The position numbers and the translations under genes were made by a program. Below are positions 35,273-43,446 of a stretch of 64,000 nt of DNA, one piece after another. This DNA comes from RGIG2134 sp964461115 (GTDB lineage: Bacteria; Cyanobacteriota; Vampirovibrionia; Gastranaerophilales; Gastranaerophilaceae): assembly GCA_964461115.1 (NCBI GenBank), contig CAYWSX010000007.1, positions 1 to 64,000 on the forward strand, given 5' to 3'. A model generated the notes under the pieces. The model was not told the origin of the DNA, ran no database searches, and saw nothing but the letters and a program-made list of their open reading frames with translations. The number at the start of each line of letters is the position of its first letter. Position 1 is the stretch's first letter.

Positions 35273-36535
35273 TTAGTTTTTAATGTCGTACCAGCTTGCA
35301 GGTCTTCCGACTTCTTCACCTTTTTGCAAAAGTTCCGCGCCTTCGGTGTTGTCATTTATTTGGACAAAATGGATTCTGAATTTTTTACCGTCGCGTTTTA
35401 TCTTTAGTCCGACATCGCTTAGGCTTTGTTCCACTTTGTGCTCGAGAATTCGCTCAAAAGGCATTTCGTTTCTTCCGTATTTGCGGAAAAGTGTTTGTGC
35501 ATTGTCATATGTTTTGAAAATATCTGCTGCAGCCTTTTTTTGTAATCTAGGCGGGGTTCTGTAAGCAGAGTCTTCTTTGTTGATTGAATTTCGTATGCTG
35601 TTTGCAATTCGGCCGGTGATGACTATATTGTGAACTTTTTTGTCACAGATTTGAATTGCGATAAGCTGTGCAAGAGAATCCATGTATTTTTCTATGGCAA
35701 TAATTGATGCAATGGTGTGTTCATTTTTTGTGAAGCGTGGTGCGACATCATTAAGCGCCTCAAAACTATCAATTACCATAGTGTTTTCGCCCATTGCTTC
35801 TTTTTCTTCAAATGTTACGTTAGGGAGTGCTCTTCTGAAATTTTCACGCAGCGTTTTTGCACCTACGTTTTTCTCTATAGATTCTTCTCTGGAATTATTT
35901 TTAAGAATATGCTGAGTTTCGCATGGTGTAATTCTTACAGAATTGCTTCCGACAGCGATTATACCTGAGCCAAGTCCGCCGCCCGGATAAAGATATGGTA
36001 TAAATTCTCCGGGTTTAAGGATTTTTTTCTCATTCGACACTTTTTCATCGTGCTCTTGGAGTTTTCTCAATATGCAGGAGCCTGCCCCTGCCATGTCGTT
36101 CGCATGGCGGGTTCGTGTAATTTTTATACCGAGATTTTTAAGCTCTGTATCTATATTTTTAGGGTTAATCGGCTTATCAAAGCGCTGTGTTTTCTGATCG
36201 TCATAGCAGAAATTAGAAAGAGAGAAACCCTTCACGCCTTTGGAGCCCGGATAGCAAATTGTAAGTTTTGTTTCATTATCGGGGTCTTTTTCTCTTATTA
36301 GCGTTTCGTTTTCGGCTTCAAATTGCGCAATCTTTCTTGCCACGTTCTTCTCAAAGCCCTTTTCTGTCCGTTTTTCATCTTTATCGAATACAAAGCCTTT
36401 TTTTTCAGCAAAAGTGTCACCGTTCTCATCAAGCATTCTTAATTTTAATGAACCTTGAAGGCTACTGGCACCGATATCGACATTAACATAGTGCGCTTTG
36501 AATGATAAATTTGAGTGCAAAGGATTTATTTTCAT
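35273..36535 (-). CDS. Divergent ASKHA/ROK-like protein with N-terminal SFK motif
   Basis: A 420-residue protein. After MKINPLHSNLSFKAH comes VNVDIGASSLQGSLKL, a phosphate-1-like loop of the actin/hexokinase/Hsp70 superfamily. Later segments HANDMAGAGSCIL, LYPGGGLGSGIIAVG and VHNIVITGRIANSI fit the catalytic Asp region, phosphate-2 and adenosine loops of ROK sugar kinases. ROK zinc ligands (CxCGxxGC) are not visible. It may be a sugar kinase relative, a regulator, or a non-catalytic fold. The L-S-F-K start matches the N-terminal motif of other proteins in the window. An AGGA site precedes the ATG. Confidence 0.65.
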   Translation of the reverse strand: MKINPLHSNLSFKAHYVNVDIGASSLQGSLKLRMLDENGDTFAEKKGFVFDKDEKRTEKGFEKNVARKIAQFEAENETLIREKDPDNETKLTICYPGSKGVKGFSLSNFCYDDQKTQRFDKPINPKNIDTELKNLGIKITRTRHANDMAGAGSCILRKLQEHDEKVSNEKKILKPGEFIPYLYPGGGLGSGIIAVGSNSVRITPCETQHILKNNSREESIEKNVGAKTLRENFRRALPNVTFEEKEAMGENTMVIDSFEALNDVAPRFTKNEHTIASIIAIEKYMDSLAQLIAIQICDKKVHNIVITGRIANSIRNSINKEDSAYRTPPRLQKKAAADIFKTYDNAQTLFRKYGRNEMPFERILEHKVEQSLSDVGLKIKRDGKKFRIHFVQINDNTEGAELLQKGEEVGRPASWYDIKN

Positions 36536-36657
36536 AGTTTTTCCTAAATATTCCGATAATGCTTTAAGTCTGAACGAATTATTATTTGCTAGTTTCTTAC
36601 AGGATTTTAATTAATTTATGTAACAAATTTCGCTGGATTTTAGGTGTGTATTGGTGT

Positions 36658-36663
36658 TATAAT
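36658..36663 (+). promoter_or_regulatory. -10 box upstream of the metal-exporter-like gene
   Basis: TGTTATAAT is an extended -10 element 26 bases before the ATG at 36690. GACGAGG, in the intervening leader, is a plausible ribosome site. Confidence 0.45.
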
Positions 36664-36689
36664 CAATAAGACGAGGAAATTGTTTAGAG

Positions 36690-37652
36690 ATGTTTTTAAA
36701 AGTTATTGAAAAAATAAATAGCTTGAATGATTGGATTTTTAGTGGTTTTGACGGTTTTGTATTGAGTCTTCCTGCGGCTGATTGGATAAAAGACGCAATA
36801 ATAGATAGTTTTCACATGCTGCCATTTTTGATTTTGATATTTTTTGCAATAGGTTTTTTTGAATACTATGCTTCTGATAAAATGAATGATTTAGCCAAGC
36901 ATTCCCAAAAAACAGGTCCGTTGGTGGGTAGTTTGATAGCGTCTGTTCCTCAATGCGGTTTTTCGGTGATTGCAAGTACGTTATATGCCCGAAAGCTTGT
37001 TACAACAGGCACTCTTCTTGCCGTTTACCTTTCAACGTCAGATGAAGCTATTCCCGTGTTGCTTTCAGAGCCTTCAAAGCTGCACCTTGTGCTGCCAATT
37101 ATAGGGACAAAAATAATTATTGCTATTATTGCAGGCTATTTGATAGATTTTATAGTTAAAGATAAAAAATCGGCTGTAGTGTCCGGTGAAAAATCAGCGG
37201 ATAGCGCAACCGATGATGAGGAAGGCTGCTGCCATCACAGTATATCGCCTAAATCAAATAAAAATCTTTGGTTTCATCCTATTATGCATACAATGAATGT
37301 ATTTCTATTTGTTCTTGCTGTTACTTTGTTAATTAATTATGCTGTTTTTAAAGTTGGCGGAGAGGAAAACCTAGGACAGTATTTTTTGTATAATTCGCCT
37401 TTGCAGCCTGTTATTACAGGTATTGTAGGACTGATTCCGAACTGTGCTGTGTCTATTGCAATCACGTTGATGTATATTAAAGGTGCAATCGGTTTTGGGG
37501 CTGTGATTTCGGGTTTGTGTTCAAGTGCGGGGCTCGGTATTCTGGTATTGCTGCGAAAAAATGAAGACATTAAAGATACGATAAGGATAGTAGGTCTTTT
37601 ATTAGCAATTAGTATTATTTCAGGTCTAATTATTCAATTTTTATACAATTAG
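36690..37652 (+). CDS. Putative 10-TM heavy-metal exporter (ArsP_2-like)
   Basis: A 320-residue integral membrane protein with eight to ten hydrophobic helices arranged as two related halves: SVPQCGFSVIASTLYARKLVTTGTL in the first and LIPNCAVSIAITLMYIKGAIGFGA in the second. The P-x-C pair in each half and the STSDEAIP segment are typical of the ArsP_2/putative manganese transporter family. The central cytoplasmic loop contains an acidic, Cys/His-rich cluster (DDEEGCCHHS) that could bind metal. Metal specificity is unknown. It is followed by an NfeD/QmcA gene group but appears to be separately promoted. Confidence 0.8.
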   Translation: MFLKVIEKINSLNDWIFSGFDGFVLSLPAADWIKDAIIDSFHMLPFLILIFFAIGFFEYYASDKMNDLAKHSQKTGPLVGSLIASVPQCGFSVIASTLYARKLVTTGTLLAVYLSTSDEAIPVLLSEPSKLHLVLPIIGTKIIIAIIAGYLIDFIVKDKKSAVVSGEKSADSATDDEEGCCHHSISPKSNKNLWFHPIMHTMNVFLFVLAVTLLINYAVFKVGGEENLGQYFLYNSPLQPVITGIVGLIPNCAVSIAITLMYIKGAIGFGAVISGLCSSAGLGILVLLRKNEDIKDTIRIVGLLLAISIISGLIIQFLYN

Positions 37653-37742
37653 TTTTTGAAATTTTCACCCTTCCAACGGGGAATGTTCTTTATCTTTTTT
37701 GCGTGAATAATTTTGATGTGTAATTTAAACAGGAGTGGTAAT

Positions 37743-38087
37743 ATGAATACTTTATTACGCTGGGTTGCTTATTCACTTGCGATAATGCTTATAGCATGGA
37801 TAGTTCCCGGGATTCACATTTCAGGTCTGGCGGCAGCGCTTTTGGCTATTGTAATTATCGGGCTGATTAACCTGATTGTAAAACCTATACTTTTATTTCT
37901 GACACTGCCGTTAAACGTTATTACGTTTGGGCTTTTTACCTTGATTTTAAACGCATTGTTGTTTATGCTCGCGGGTAAACTTTCCCCCGGCTTTGTTGTT
38001 GATGGTTTTTGGAGCGCATTGTTAGGTTCGCTTATCCTTTCGTTCTTGAGTAGTCCGATAAACAGAATTGGCGGAGACGAGATATAA
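37743..38087 (+). CDS. Phage holin family 4-like (YvlD-type) membrane protein
   Basis: A 114-residue protein with four hydrophobic helices. LAAALLAIVIIGLINLIVKPILLFLTLP, then NVITFGLFTLILNALLFML, matches the small YvlD/phage_holin_4_2 family, which is widespread on chromosomes and not necessarily phage-derived. The ATG at 37743 has AGGAGTGG upstream; an earlier in-frame start at 37713 lacks a ribosome site. It is followed by the NfeD gene, and co-transcription is plausible. Function unknown. Confidence 0.85.
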   Translation: MNTLLRWVAYSLAIMLIAWIVPGIHISGLAAALLAIVIIGLINLIVKPILLFLTLPLNVITFGLFTLILNALLFMLAGKLSPGFVVDGFWSALLGSLILSFLSSPINRIGGDEI

Positions 38088-38172
38088 ATTGTTCGGCGAA
38101 GGGTTTTTTAGAAAAGCCCTTCACTTGCCAATATGCAAAAATATTGTTATTATTAACGAAAAAGGAGTTAGT

Positions 38173-38598
38173 ATGGAAGTTTGGCAAGTATGGGGTGTTA
38201 TCGGCATTGTTTTAATCATTGTTGAAATGTTTACGCCTGCGTTATTTTTCTTGAATTTGGCTCTGGCCGCGATTATTACGGGTGCAGCGTCTTATTATGC
38301 AAACTTGGATTTAACGGCGCAAGTAATTGTCTTCGCTGCATCTTCAGTTGTTCTGCTTGTTTTCCTTCGTCCGCTGCTTTTAAATGCGCAGCAAAAACCT
38401 GATGAAACGGGTGTCGAGGCAAAGTACTTCGGACAGTCTGCGAAAGTTACGGAAAAAATTACTAAAGAAAGCGGAAGAATTGCTATTTTTGGTGAGGTTT
38501 GGGACGCAAGAAATGTTTCTGATGAAGAAATTGAAGGAAATGAAAGTGTTAAAATCGTTGGTCGTGACGGCTTGACGATGATAGTTGAGAAAATATAG
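38173..38598 (+). CDS. NfeD-like membrane protein
   Basis: A 141-residue protein with two or three N-terminal hydrophobic helices (VWGVIGIVLIIVEMF; FLNLALAAIITGAASYY; IVFAASSVVLLVFLRPLLL) and a C-terminal OB-fold-like domain (GQSAKVTEKI...RIAIFGEVWDARNVSDEEIEGN, then VKIVGRDGLTMIVEK). This is the short NfeD1b-type architecture that pairs with SPFH proteins. ATG 38173 has AAAGGAG upstream; the longer frame from 38068 has none. The SPFH gene follows eight bases later, the typical NfeD-QmcA pair. Confidence 0.9.
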   Translation: MEVWQVWGVIGIVLIIVEMFTPALFFLNLALAAIITGAASYYANLDLTAQVIVFAASSVVLLVFLRPLLLNAQQKPDETGVEAKYFGQSAKVTEKITKESGRIAIFGEVWDARNVSDEEIEGNESVKIVGRDGLTMIVEKI

Positions 38599-38606
38599 GA
38601 GATATT

Positions 38607-39581
38607 ATGGAATTTTTATTGTTAGTAGTTTTAATTTTGACGGTTGCATATTTTGTTATGGGCTTTAAAATTGTTCAGCAGGCTGAAGTTATTGTAATTG
38701 AACGATTGGGTAAGTTTCACAAGATTTTGAACTCGGGTCCGAACCTTATCATTCCGATTATTGATACTCCGCGCGGAACATATTGGAAACAGCAGGTAAA
38801 AACTCTTGACGGACACGTATATTCAACGACACAACTTCGTCACAAAATTGATTTGAGGGAATCTGTGTACGATTTCCCTCGTCAAAACGTAATTACAAAA
38901 GACAACGTTTCTATCGGTATAAACGCATTGATTTATTTCCAAATTGTTGACCCGAAAAGTGCTGTGTATGAGATTCAAAACCTTCCTGAGGCTATTGAGA
39001 AACTTACTCAGACAACGTTGAGAAATATTATAGGTGAGCTTGATTTGGATGAGACATTTGTGTCAAGAGACACTATTAACAATCGTTTGCGTATAATTCT
39101 TGACGAGGCTTCGCATAAATGGGGTGTAAAAGTAAACAGGGTTGAATTGCAGGATATTATTCCGCCTGCTGATATCCAAGCTGCGATGGAAAAACAGATG
39201 AAAGCTGAAAGAGAGCGCCGCGCGGTTATTCTTGAGGCAGAAGGTCAAAAACGTTCTGCGATTCTGAAGGCAGAGGGCCAAAGAGAAGCCGCTATCGCTA
39301 ACGCAGAAGGTGAAAAGCAATCAGCGGTATTAAGAGCTAACGGTCTTGCCGAAGCGCGTATATTGCAAGCAGACGCGGAAGCTGAAGCTATCAAAAGAAC
39401 AATTGAAGCGATAAAAGGAAACGGAGAGCCTGATAAATATCTTATTGCGGTGCGCTATCTTGATACGCTAAAGCAGATGGTTGAAGGTAAGGATAACAAA
39501 GTTGTTTATATGCCTTATGAGGCTACCGGGATACTTTCTTCGGTAGATGGCATTAAGCAAATGCTTGATACTAATAAATAG
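38607..39581 (+). CDS. qmcA: SPFH/band 7 membrane protein (QmcA-like)
   Basis: A 324-residue stomatin/prohibitin-like protein. One N-terminal membrane helix (FLLLVVLILTVAYFVMGF) is followed by the SPFH domain (QAEVIVIERLGKFHKIL, PNLIIPIIDTPR, SIGINALIYFQIVDPKSAVYEI, DLDETFVSRDTINNRLR, DIIPPADIQAAM) and a long Ala/Glu-rich coiled coil (RAVILEAEGQKRSAILKAEG). Oligomeric scaffolds of this kind organise membrane microdomains. It pairs with the upstream NfeD gene and is ended by a terminator. Confidence 0.93.
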   Translation: MEFLLLVVLILTVAYFVMGFKIVQQAEVIVIERLGKFHKILNSGPNLIIPIIDTPRGTYWKQQVKTLDGHVYSTTQLRHKIDLRESVYDFPRQNVITKDNVSIGINALIYFQIVDPKSAVYEIQNLPEAIEKLTQTTLRNIIGELDLDETFVSRDTINNRLRIILDEASHKWGVKVNRVELQDIIPPADIQAAMEKQMKAERERRAVILEAEGQKRSAILKAEGQREAAIANAEGEKQSAVLRANGLAEARILQADAEAEAIKRTIEAIKGNGEPDKYLIAVRYLDTLKQMVEGKDNKVVYMPYEATGILSSVDGIKQMLDTNK

Positions 39582-39606
39582 CAATTTTCCTTTAAATAGG
39601 TTATAG

Positions 39607-39643
39607 TATCGGACTTTTCGTTGAGAATTGTCCGATATTTTTT
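39607..39643 (+). terminator. Terminator of the NfeD-QmcA unit
   Basis: Perfect eight-base stem TATCGGAC / GTCCGATA with a 15-base loop and six T. Confidence 0.75.
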
Positions 39644-39737
39644 GTAAAAAAATGTATCGAATTTATTTTAAAATCGGCAAATAAAAAACAAAACATGATA
39701 TAGTTTACTAATGATAAACATGGTAATGGAGAATATT

Positions 39738-40469
39738 ATGAAAAAGGTGATTTTAGGGGTTTGTTTTGCGATGTTGCTTCAAACACAGGCGTTCGCTTAT
39801 AATGTTTCATTTTCGCCTGCTTTTACTTTCGAGGATGAAAGCAGTTTGACAATGGACAATATTTGGGACAGAAACGGCAAGTATGAAGAAAAGGTCTTAT
39901 CAGTTGCAGGACGTCTTTTAGAAGCCAATAAATTTAATAGACGTGTAGCTTTTCGGGTAATTCATAAAAATATTATTAATGCGAGCACAGATCCGCGAGA
40001 TAAAGTAGTTACTGTCCACAAAGGTCTGTTTCCATATATCGATAATGATGATGAATTAGCCTTCGTTCTGGGACATGAAGCAGCACATGCAATGGACGCC
40101 TATGGCGGCTCTTTGAAATGGCTCAGTATGAACTTTAACTCAAAGCATTATGAATATAAGGCTGATTTGATGGCAATAGATTATATGGTTAAGGCGGGAT
40201 ACAATCCTGTTTCGGCAATTATCGTATCTAACAAATTTATGGATGAAATTCAATACGAATTCGGCTTCTGGGTGACTCACCCTAAGACCTCAAAAAGATT
40301 AATGGCTATGTACAAATATATAAGCTTAAAATATCCCGGTTATTTGAAAACAGCGAAAACAGAAAATGCATATTTCAAAATATTTAAATATAATTGCGCA
40401 AAAGAAATAGCTGCATTTGAGCAGTCACAAAGAGAAAGAAAAAACAGAAATGAAGTTTCAAACATATAA
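39738..40469 (+). CDS. Exported M48-type zinc metallopeptidase
   Basis: A 243-residue protein. The signal peptide MKKVILGVCFAMLLQTQAFA is followed by a peptidase domain with VLGHEAAHAMD (HExxH zinc site) and HYEYKADLMAIDYM, where the ExxAD pattern supplies the third ligand. The domain is short, with no transmembrane helices, like soluble LoiP/BepA-type M48 enzymes in the periplasm. ATG 39738 has a GGAGA site; two upstream in-frame ATGs are less suitable. It overlaps the next exported protein gene by 20 bases, so it heads a three-gene unit of exported proteins. Confidence 0.9.
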   Translation: MKKVILGVCFAMLLQTQAFAYNVSFSPAFTFEDESSLTMDNIWDRNGKYEEKVLSVAGRLLEANKFNRRVAFRVIHKNIINASTDPRDKVVTVHKGLFPYIDNDDELAFVLGHEAAHAMDAYGGSLKWLSMNFNSKHYEYKADLMAIDYMVKAGYNPVSAIIVSNKFMDEIQYEFGFWVTHPKTSKRLMAMYKYISLKYPGYLKTAKTENAYFKIFKYNCAKEIAAFEQSQRERKNRNEVSNI

Positions 40470-40896
40470 ATGGGTTTTATTGTTACTCAATTTGATTGTT
40501 TCGGCGGGCTTATTAATAGTAAGCCGCGCTGAGGCAGTTGAGGTAGTAGTGAAACCCGATTGTAAGATACGAGCATATTCATATGTGCGTCAAATCGGAG
40601 ATGAAGTGCCTTTTTATATCAAAAATGACGTGTATAAAAACGGCAATCTCCACCTCAAAAAAAATACACCCGTAACCGCACAAATAGTTGACCTCACAAA
40701 CACCCGACAAGGTGTGGAATATGGGAGTATTGGACTTGAGAATTTTGTCACGCATGATGTGAAAAACAATAGGGTTAAATTAAACGGCGGCGTTTACAAA
40801 AAGTGTGACGGATATGATACGTGGCAGTGCTTTATTATTTTTGGAAATCCTGTAATAACAAAAGGTGACACGTTTAGTTTGTTCGTGGGTGATTAG
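40450..40896 (+). CDS. Exported protein, paralogue of the next gene
   Basis: A 148-residue protein with a signal peptide (MKFQTYKWVLLLLNLIVSAGLLIVSRAEA). The mature part IGDEVPFYIKNDVYKNGNLHLKKNTPVTAQI aligns with IVRFKTVTDTYKDDKLFIKQDTIVSA of the next gene, so the two are diverged duplicates with a beta-rich domain. Three Cys are present. It overlaps the M48 gene by 20 bases and ends one base before the next start. Function unknown; possibly an envelope partner or substrate of the peptidase. Confidence 0.75.
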   Translation: MKFQTYKWVLLLLNLIVSAGLLIVSRAEAVEVVVKPDCKIRAYSYVRQIGDEVPFYIKNDVYKNGNLHLKKNTPVTAQIVDLTNTRQGVEYGSIGLENFVTHDVKNNRVKLNGGVYKKCDGYDTWQCFIIFGNPVITKGDTFSLFVGD

Positions 40897-40897
40897 C

Positions 40898-41386
40898 ATG
40901 AAAAAGTTTTTATTGATTTTAACGGTAATTTTGTCCGCTATAATGACACTACCCTCTTTTGCCGAGCAAAGAACAATAGTTTTAAAAGTTACACCTGCAC
41001 AACTAATTTCAACCAAAAAAGCGGGTAATGTTGAGGTTGGTGATATTGTTAGGTTTAAAACAGTTACAGATACCTATAAAGACGATAAATTGTTTATTAA
41101 ACAAGATACGATTGTGAGCGCCTACATAGGATTAATCCACGAAAACGGATTTGCCGGTGATAGTGCGCAAATCATACTGGAGAATTTCAAAACAACAGAT
41201 GTTGACGGCAAAATAGTCAATATACCGATAGATTATACTATCACAGGTAATTTTACTTTTTCCACTCAAATAAAACACGCAGTGAATGAAATATTGTCGC
41301 AAATATTGCTTCTTCCTTTCATTCGTGGGACAGAAATATACCTTGTTCCTGAGCGAAATATTTTTAATATAGTTTGGAATATTTAA
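40898..41386 (+). CDS. Exported protein, paralogue of the previous gene
   Basis: A 162-residue protein with a signal peptide (MKKFLLILTVILSAIMTLPSFAE). The mature domain VGDIVRFKTVTDTYKDDKLFIKQ is shared with its neighbour, followed by IILENFKTTDVDGK, which parallels GLENFVTHDVKNN in that protein. The C-terminus has a long amphipathic/hydrophobic segment (ILSQILLLPFI) that could associate with a membrane. It is the last gene of the M48 unit and converges directly with the alcohol dehydrogenase gene. Confidence 0.75.
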   Translation: MKKFLLILTVILSAIMTLPSFAEQRTIVLKVTPAQLISTKKAGNVEVGDIVRFKTVTDTYKDDKLFIKQDTIVSAYIGLIHENGFAGDSAQIILENFKTTDVDGKIVNIPIDYTITGNFTFSTQIKHAVNEILSQILLLPFIRGTEIYLVPERNIFNIVWNI

Positions 41387-42550
41387 TTATTTTGCTAAGT
41401 TTAGGATATTTACGATATCTTGCTCCGTAATCAAACCTTCGGCGCTTTTTCCGAGAAGTTTCATAGTCAGCCCTGCTAATTTTTCAACATCAGAGTCGAC
41501 GATACCCGCTTCGGTCAATGAGGTAGGGGCTCCGATTTTTTTAAACCAAGCAGCAAAAGCGTTAATCGTCATTTCAGCAGCTCTTTTGTCATCAGATTCT
41601 GAAATACCAAAAACATTTCTCCCGAATATGGAGAGTCGTTTTTGGTATTTGTCAAAATAATATTTCATTGAAGCCGGTATCAGAATTGAAAGGCCAGCCG
41701 CATGCGTGATATCATAAATAGCACTCAACGGGTGTTCAATTACGTGATTAACTATAACAAAACGTCCGACTCCGCAGTGTACGCTTCCGTTCCAGGCAAG
41801 AGTAGATGTCCACATGAGGTTTTCACGTGCGCCAAGGTCTTGCGGGTTTTTTATTAACCTATCCATTGACTCAAGCACAGACTTTACAAGCGCTTCAACA
41901 TACCGGTCAAGAATATAAGAGTCATTGTCCTCTTTAGAAAAATACGCTTCCATCGAGTGTGTCATGATGTCTATTGCGGAGTATTTTGTATACTCCAAGG
42001 GAATGCTTAGCGTGGTTTCAGGGTCGAGAATTGAGAAAACCGGAAAATTGAGATCTGTCCTAAATCCCCACTTGTCATTTGTTTCTTCATTTGTAATAAC
42101 GCCGTTCGGATTCATTTCTGAGCCTGTGGCAGGAACAGTCAGAACTACAAAAAGCGGAATAGATTTTTCCGGAATGGCTTTAGCAGTGTAAAAATCCCAA
42201 AGGCTTCCGTCATAGCATGCTCCGATTGCGATTGCTTTGCTCTCGTCAACGACACTCCCTCCTCCGACAGCCAAAATTCCGTCAACTTGTTCTTTTTTTG
42301 CAAGTTCAGCGCCTGCTTGAGAGTGTGCAAGTGTGGGGTTAGGTTTTATACCCGAGTATTCGACGAACTCAATGCCGTTTTCTTTTAAGGATTTAACAAC
42401 GGTATCGTAGACGCCGTTATCTTTGATACTTCCTTTTCCGCAAGTTAAAAGCACTTTTTTTGCATGCGGTTTTAAGCGTTCGCCTATTTCTTTAATTCTT
42501 CCGTTACCGAATATGATTTCAGTGGGGTTTTTATAGTTAAAACTTTTCAT
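41387..42550 (-). CDS. Iron-containing alcohol dehydrogenase (BdhA/YqhD-like)
   Basis: A 387-residue group III dehydrogenase that reduces aldehydes or ketones with NAD(P)H. The coenzyme loop is ILAVGGGSVVDESKAIA. Metal ligands are visible as the Asp and His of YSAIDIMTHSMEAYF, then VNHVIEHPLSAIYDITHAAGL. The N-terminal NPTEIIFGNG and TGSEMNPNGVITNEET fit the butanol dehydrogenase subgroup. The ATG at 42550 is used because GGAGG lies six bases upstream; the ATG at 42562 contains that ribosome site. Cofactor preference is not clear. It may serve fermentative redox balance. Confidence 0.93.
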   Translation of the reverse strand: MKSFNYKNPTEIIFGNGRIKEIGERLKPHAKKVLLTCGKGSIKDNGVYDTVVKSLKENGIEFVEYSGIKPNPTLAHSQAGAELAKKEQVDGILAVGGGSVVDESKAIAIGACYDGSLWDFYTAKAIPEKSIPLFVVLTVPATGSEMNPNGVITNEETNDKWGFRTDLNFPVFSILDPETTLSIPLEYTKYSAIDIMTHSMEAYFSKEDNDSYILDRYVEALVKSVLESMDRLIKNPQDLGARENLMWTSTLAWNGSVHCGVGRFVIVNHVIEHPLSAIYDITHAAGLSILIPASMKYYFDKYQKRLSIFGRNVFGISESDDKRAAEMTINAFAAWFKKIGAPTSLTEAGIVDSDVEKLAGLTMKLLGKSAEGLITEQDIVNILNLAK

Positions 42551-42613
42551 TTTTGCCTCCATAAATAATTCATATATTTATGGTACACCAAAAAATCAGG
42601 GGCGAAAACAGTT

Positions 42614-43354
42614 TTATTTGGCCTTGATAATATAGCTGACAGAAACATTTGCAGGGCGGACTTCAGTAGATGTCGGATATAAAGTACTATTGTTATAAGG
42701 TACGTTTAATCCCCAGCCGCCTACAGAATATGAGTGAAAGTGAGATGTTCCGCCGCTTCCGCTCGGATATTGGGGAGGAGATGTAAATGCATGATAAGTT
42801 GTCCAACCTCCGCCTCCCATTTGAAGATTTTGTGCATGTGTCCCGCCATATGAGCCAGCAAATGTTGTACTGCCTGAAATATGATAATGGTTATCGTTAA
42901 AAGTGCTGGAATCTGTATTTCTGGATCCGTTATCCAGCGAGCCGCGAAGATTTACGTTGGCAGCTCTTATTGTGTCGCCTTGTGTTAATCCTATTGCATT
43001 TCCGGAGTATGTTACATTGTTTATTTTCTGATTTCCTGTTCCTCTTAAAAACATTCCATTATAATTTGGTACATTAGAGCCATAGAGTAACCTTAATCTT
43101 TCATATTCTCCCCCGGATGGAATTGAGCGCCCGTCACACGGAAGCCAGCTGTCATCAGGTAGTGCCCTGGCGGATGTGCCCCATATCATTATTCCGCCTA
43201 TCGGAAAGTCAATTTTTTGAATCCCGGCAGGTGGTACACTTTTTTTGCTCATTATAGGAGCCATAGCTGCAATTGCAACGCTTACAATAAGTAATGTAAT
43301 CATAGCTTCTGCTATGGAAAATGATTTTAACGATTTCTTTTTATTTTTACCCAT
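42614..43354 (-). CDS. Prepilin-like protein fused to a phage tail-collar domain
   Basis: A 246-residue protein. Residues 1-10 are a Lys-rich leader, then SFSIAEAMITLLIVSVAIAA is a pilin N-terminal helix with Glu at +5; the residue before Phe is Ser instead of Gly. From about 50, IGGIMIWGTSARALPDDSWLPCDGRSI, then YERLRLLYG and VPNYNGMFLRG, is the phage tail-collar fold found in short tail fibres. The C-terminal half is Gly/Ser/His/Asn-rich with HYHISG and TSHFHSYS, like tail-fibre tips. Such a fusion would display a receptor-binding fibre domain on a pilus-like anchor. It precedes the dehydrogenase gene by 63 bases. Confidence 0.8.
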   Translation of the reverse strand: MGKNKKKSLKSFSIAEAMITLLIVSVAIAAMAPIMSKKSVPPAGIQKIDFPIGGIMIWGTSARALPDDSWLPCDGRSIPSGGEYERLRLLYGSNVPNYNGMFLRGTGNQKINNVTYSGNAIGLTQGDTIRAANVNLRGSLDNGSRNTDSSTFNDNHYHISGSTTFAGSYGGTHAQNLQMGGGGWTTYHAFTSPPQYPSGSGGTSHFHSYSVGGWGLNVPYNNSTLYPTSTEVRPANVSVSYIIKAK

Positions 43355-43397
43355 ACGCTTATTTTATTATTTAAATTAAATAAAAGCAACAAGATAC

Positions 43398-43424
43398 AAA
43401 AAAGAAGCGCCGAAGCGCTTCTTT
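43398..43424 (-). terminator. Terminator of the EF-hand/coiled-coil gene
   Basis: Perfect ten-base stem AAAGAAGCGC / GCGCTTCTTT with a four-base loop, followed on the minus strand by a T-run. Confidence 0.85.
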
Positions 43425-43446
43425 AGTCCGGATGTATTTTATTTGT

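Noticed and set aside
37743..38087. Prophage holin
   Set aside because: The holin_4_2/YvlD family is a common chromosomal membrane protein, and no phage genes are nearby.
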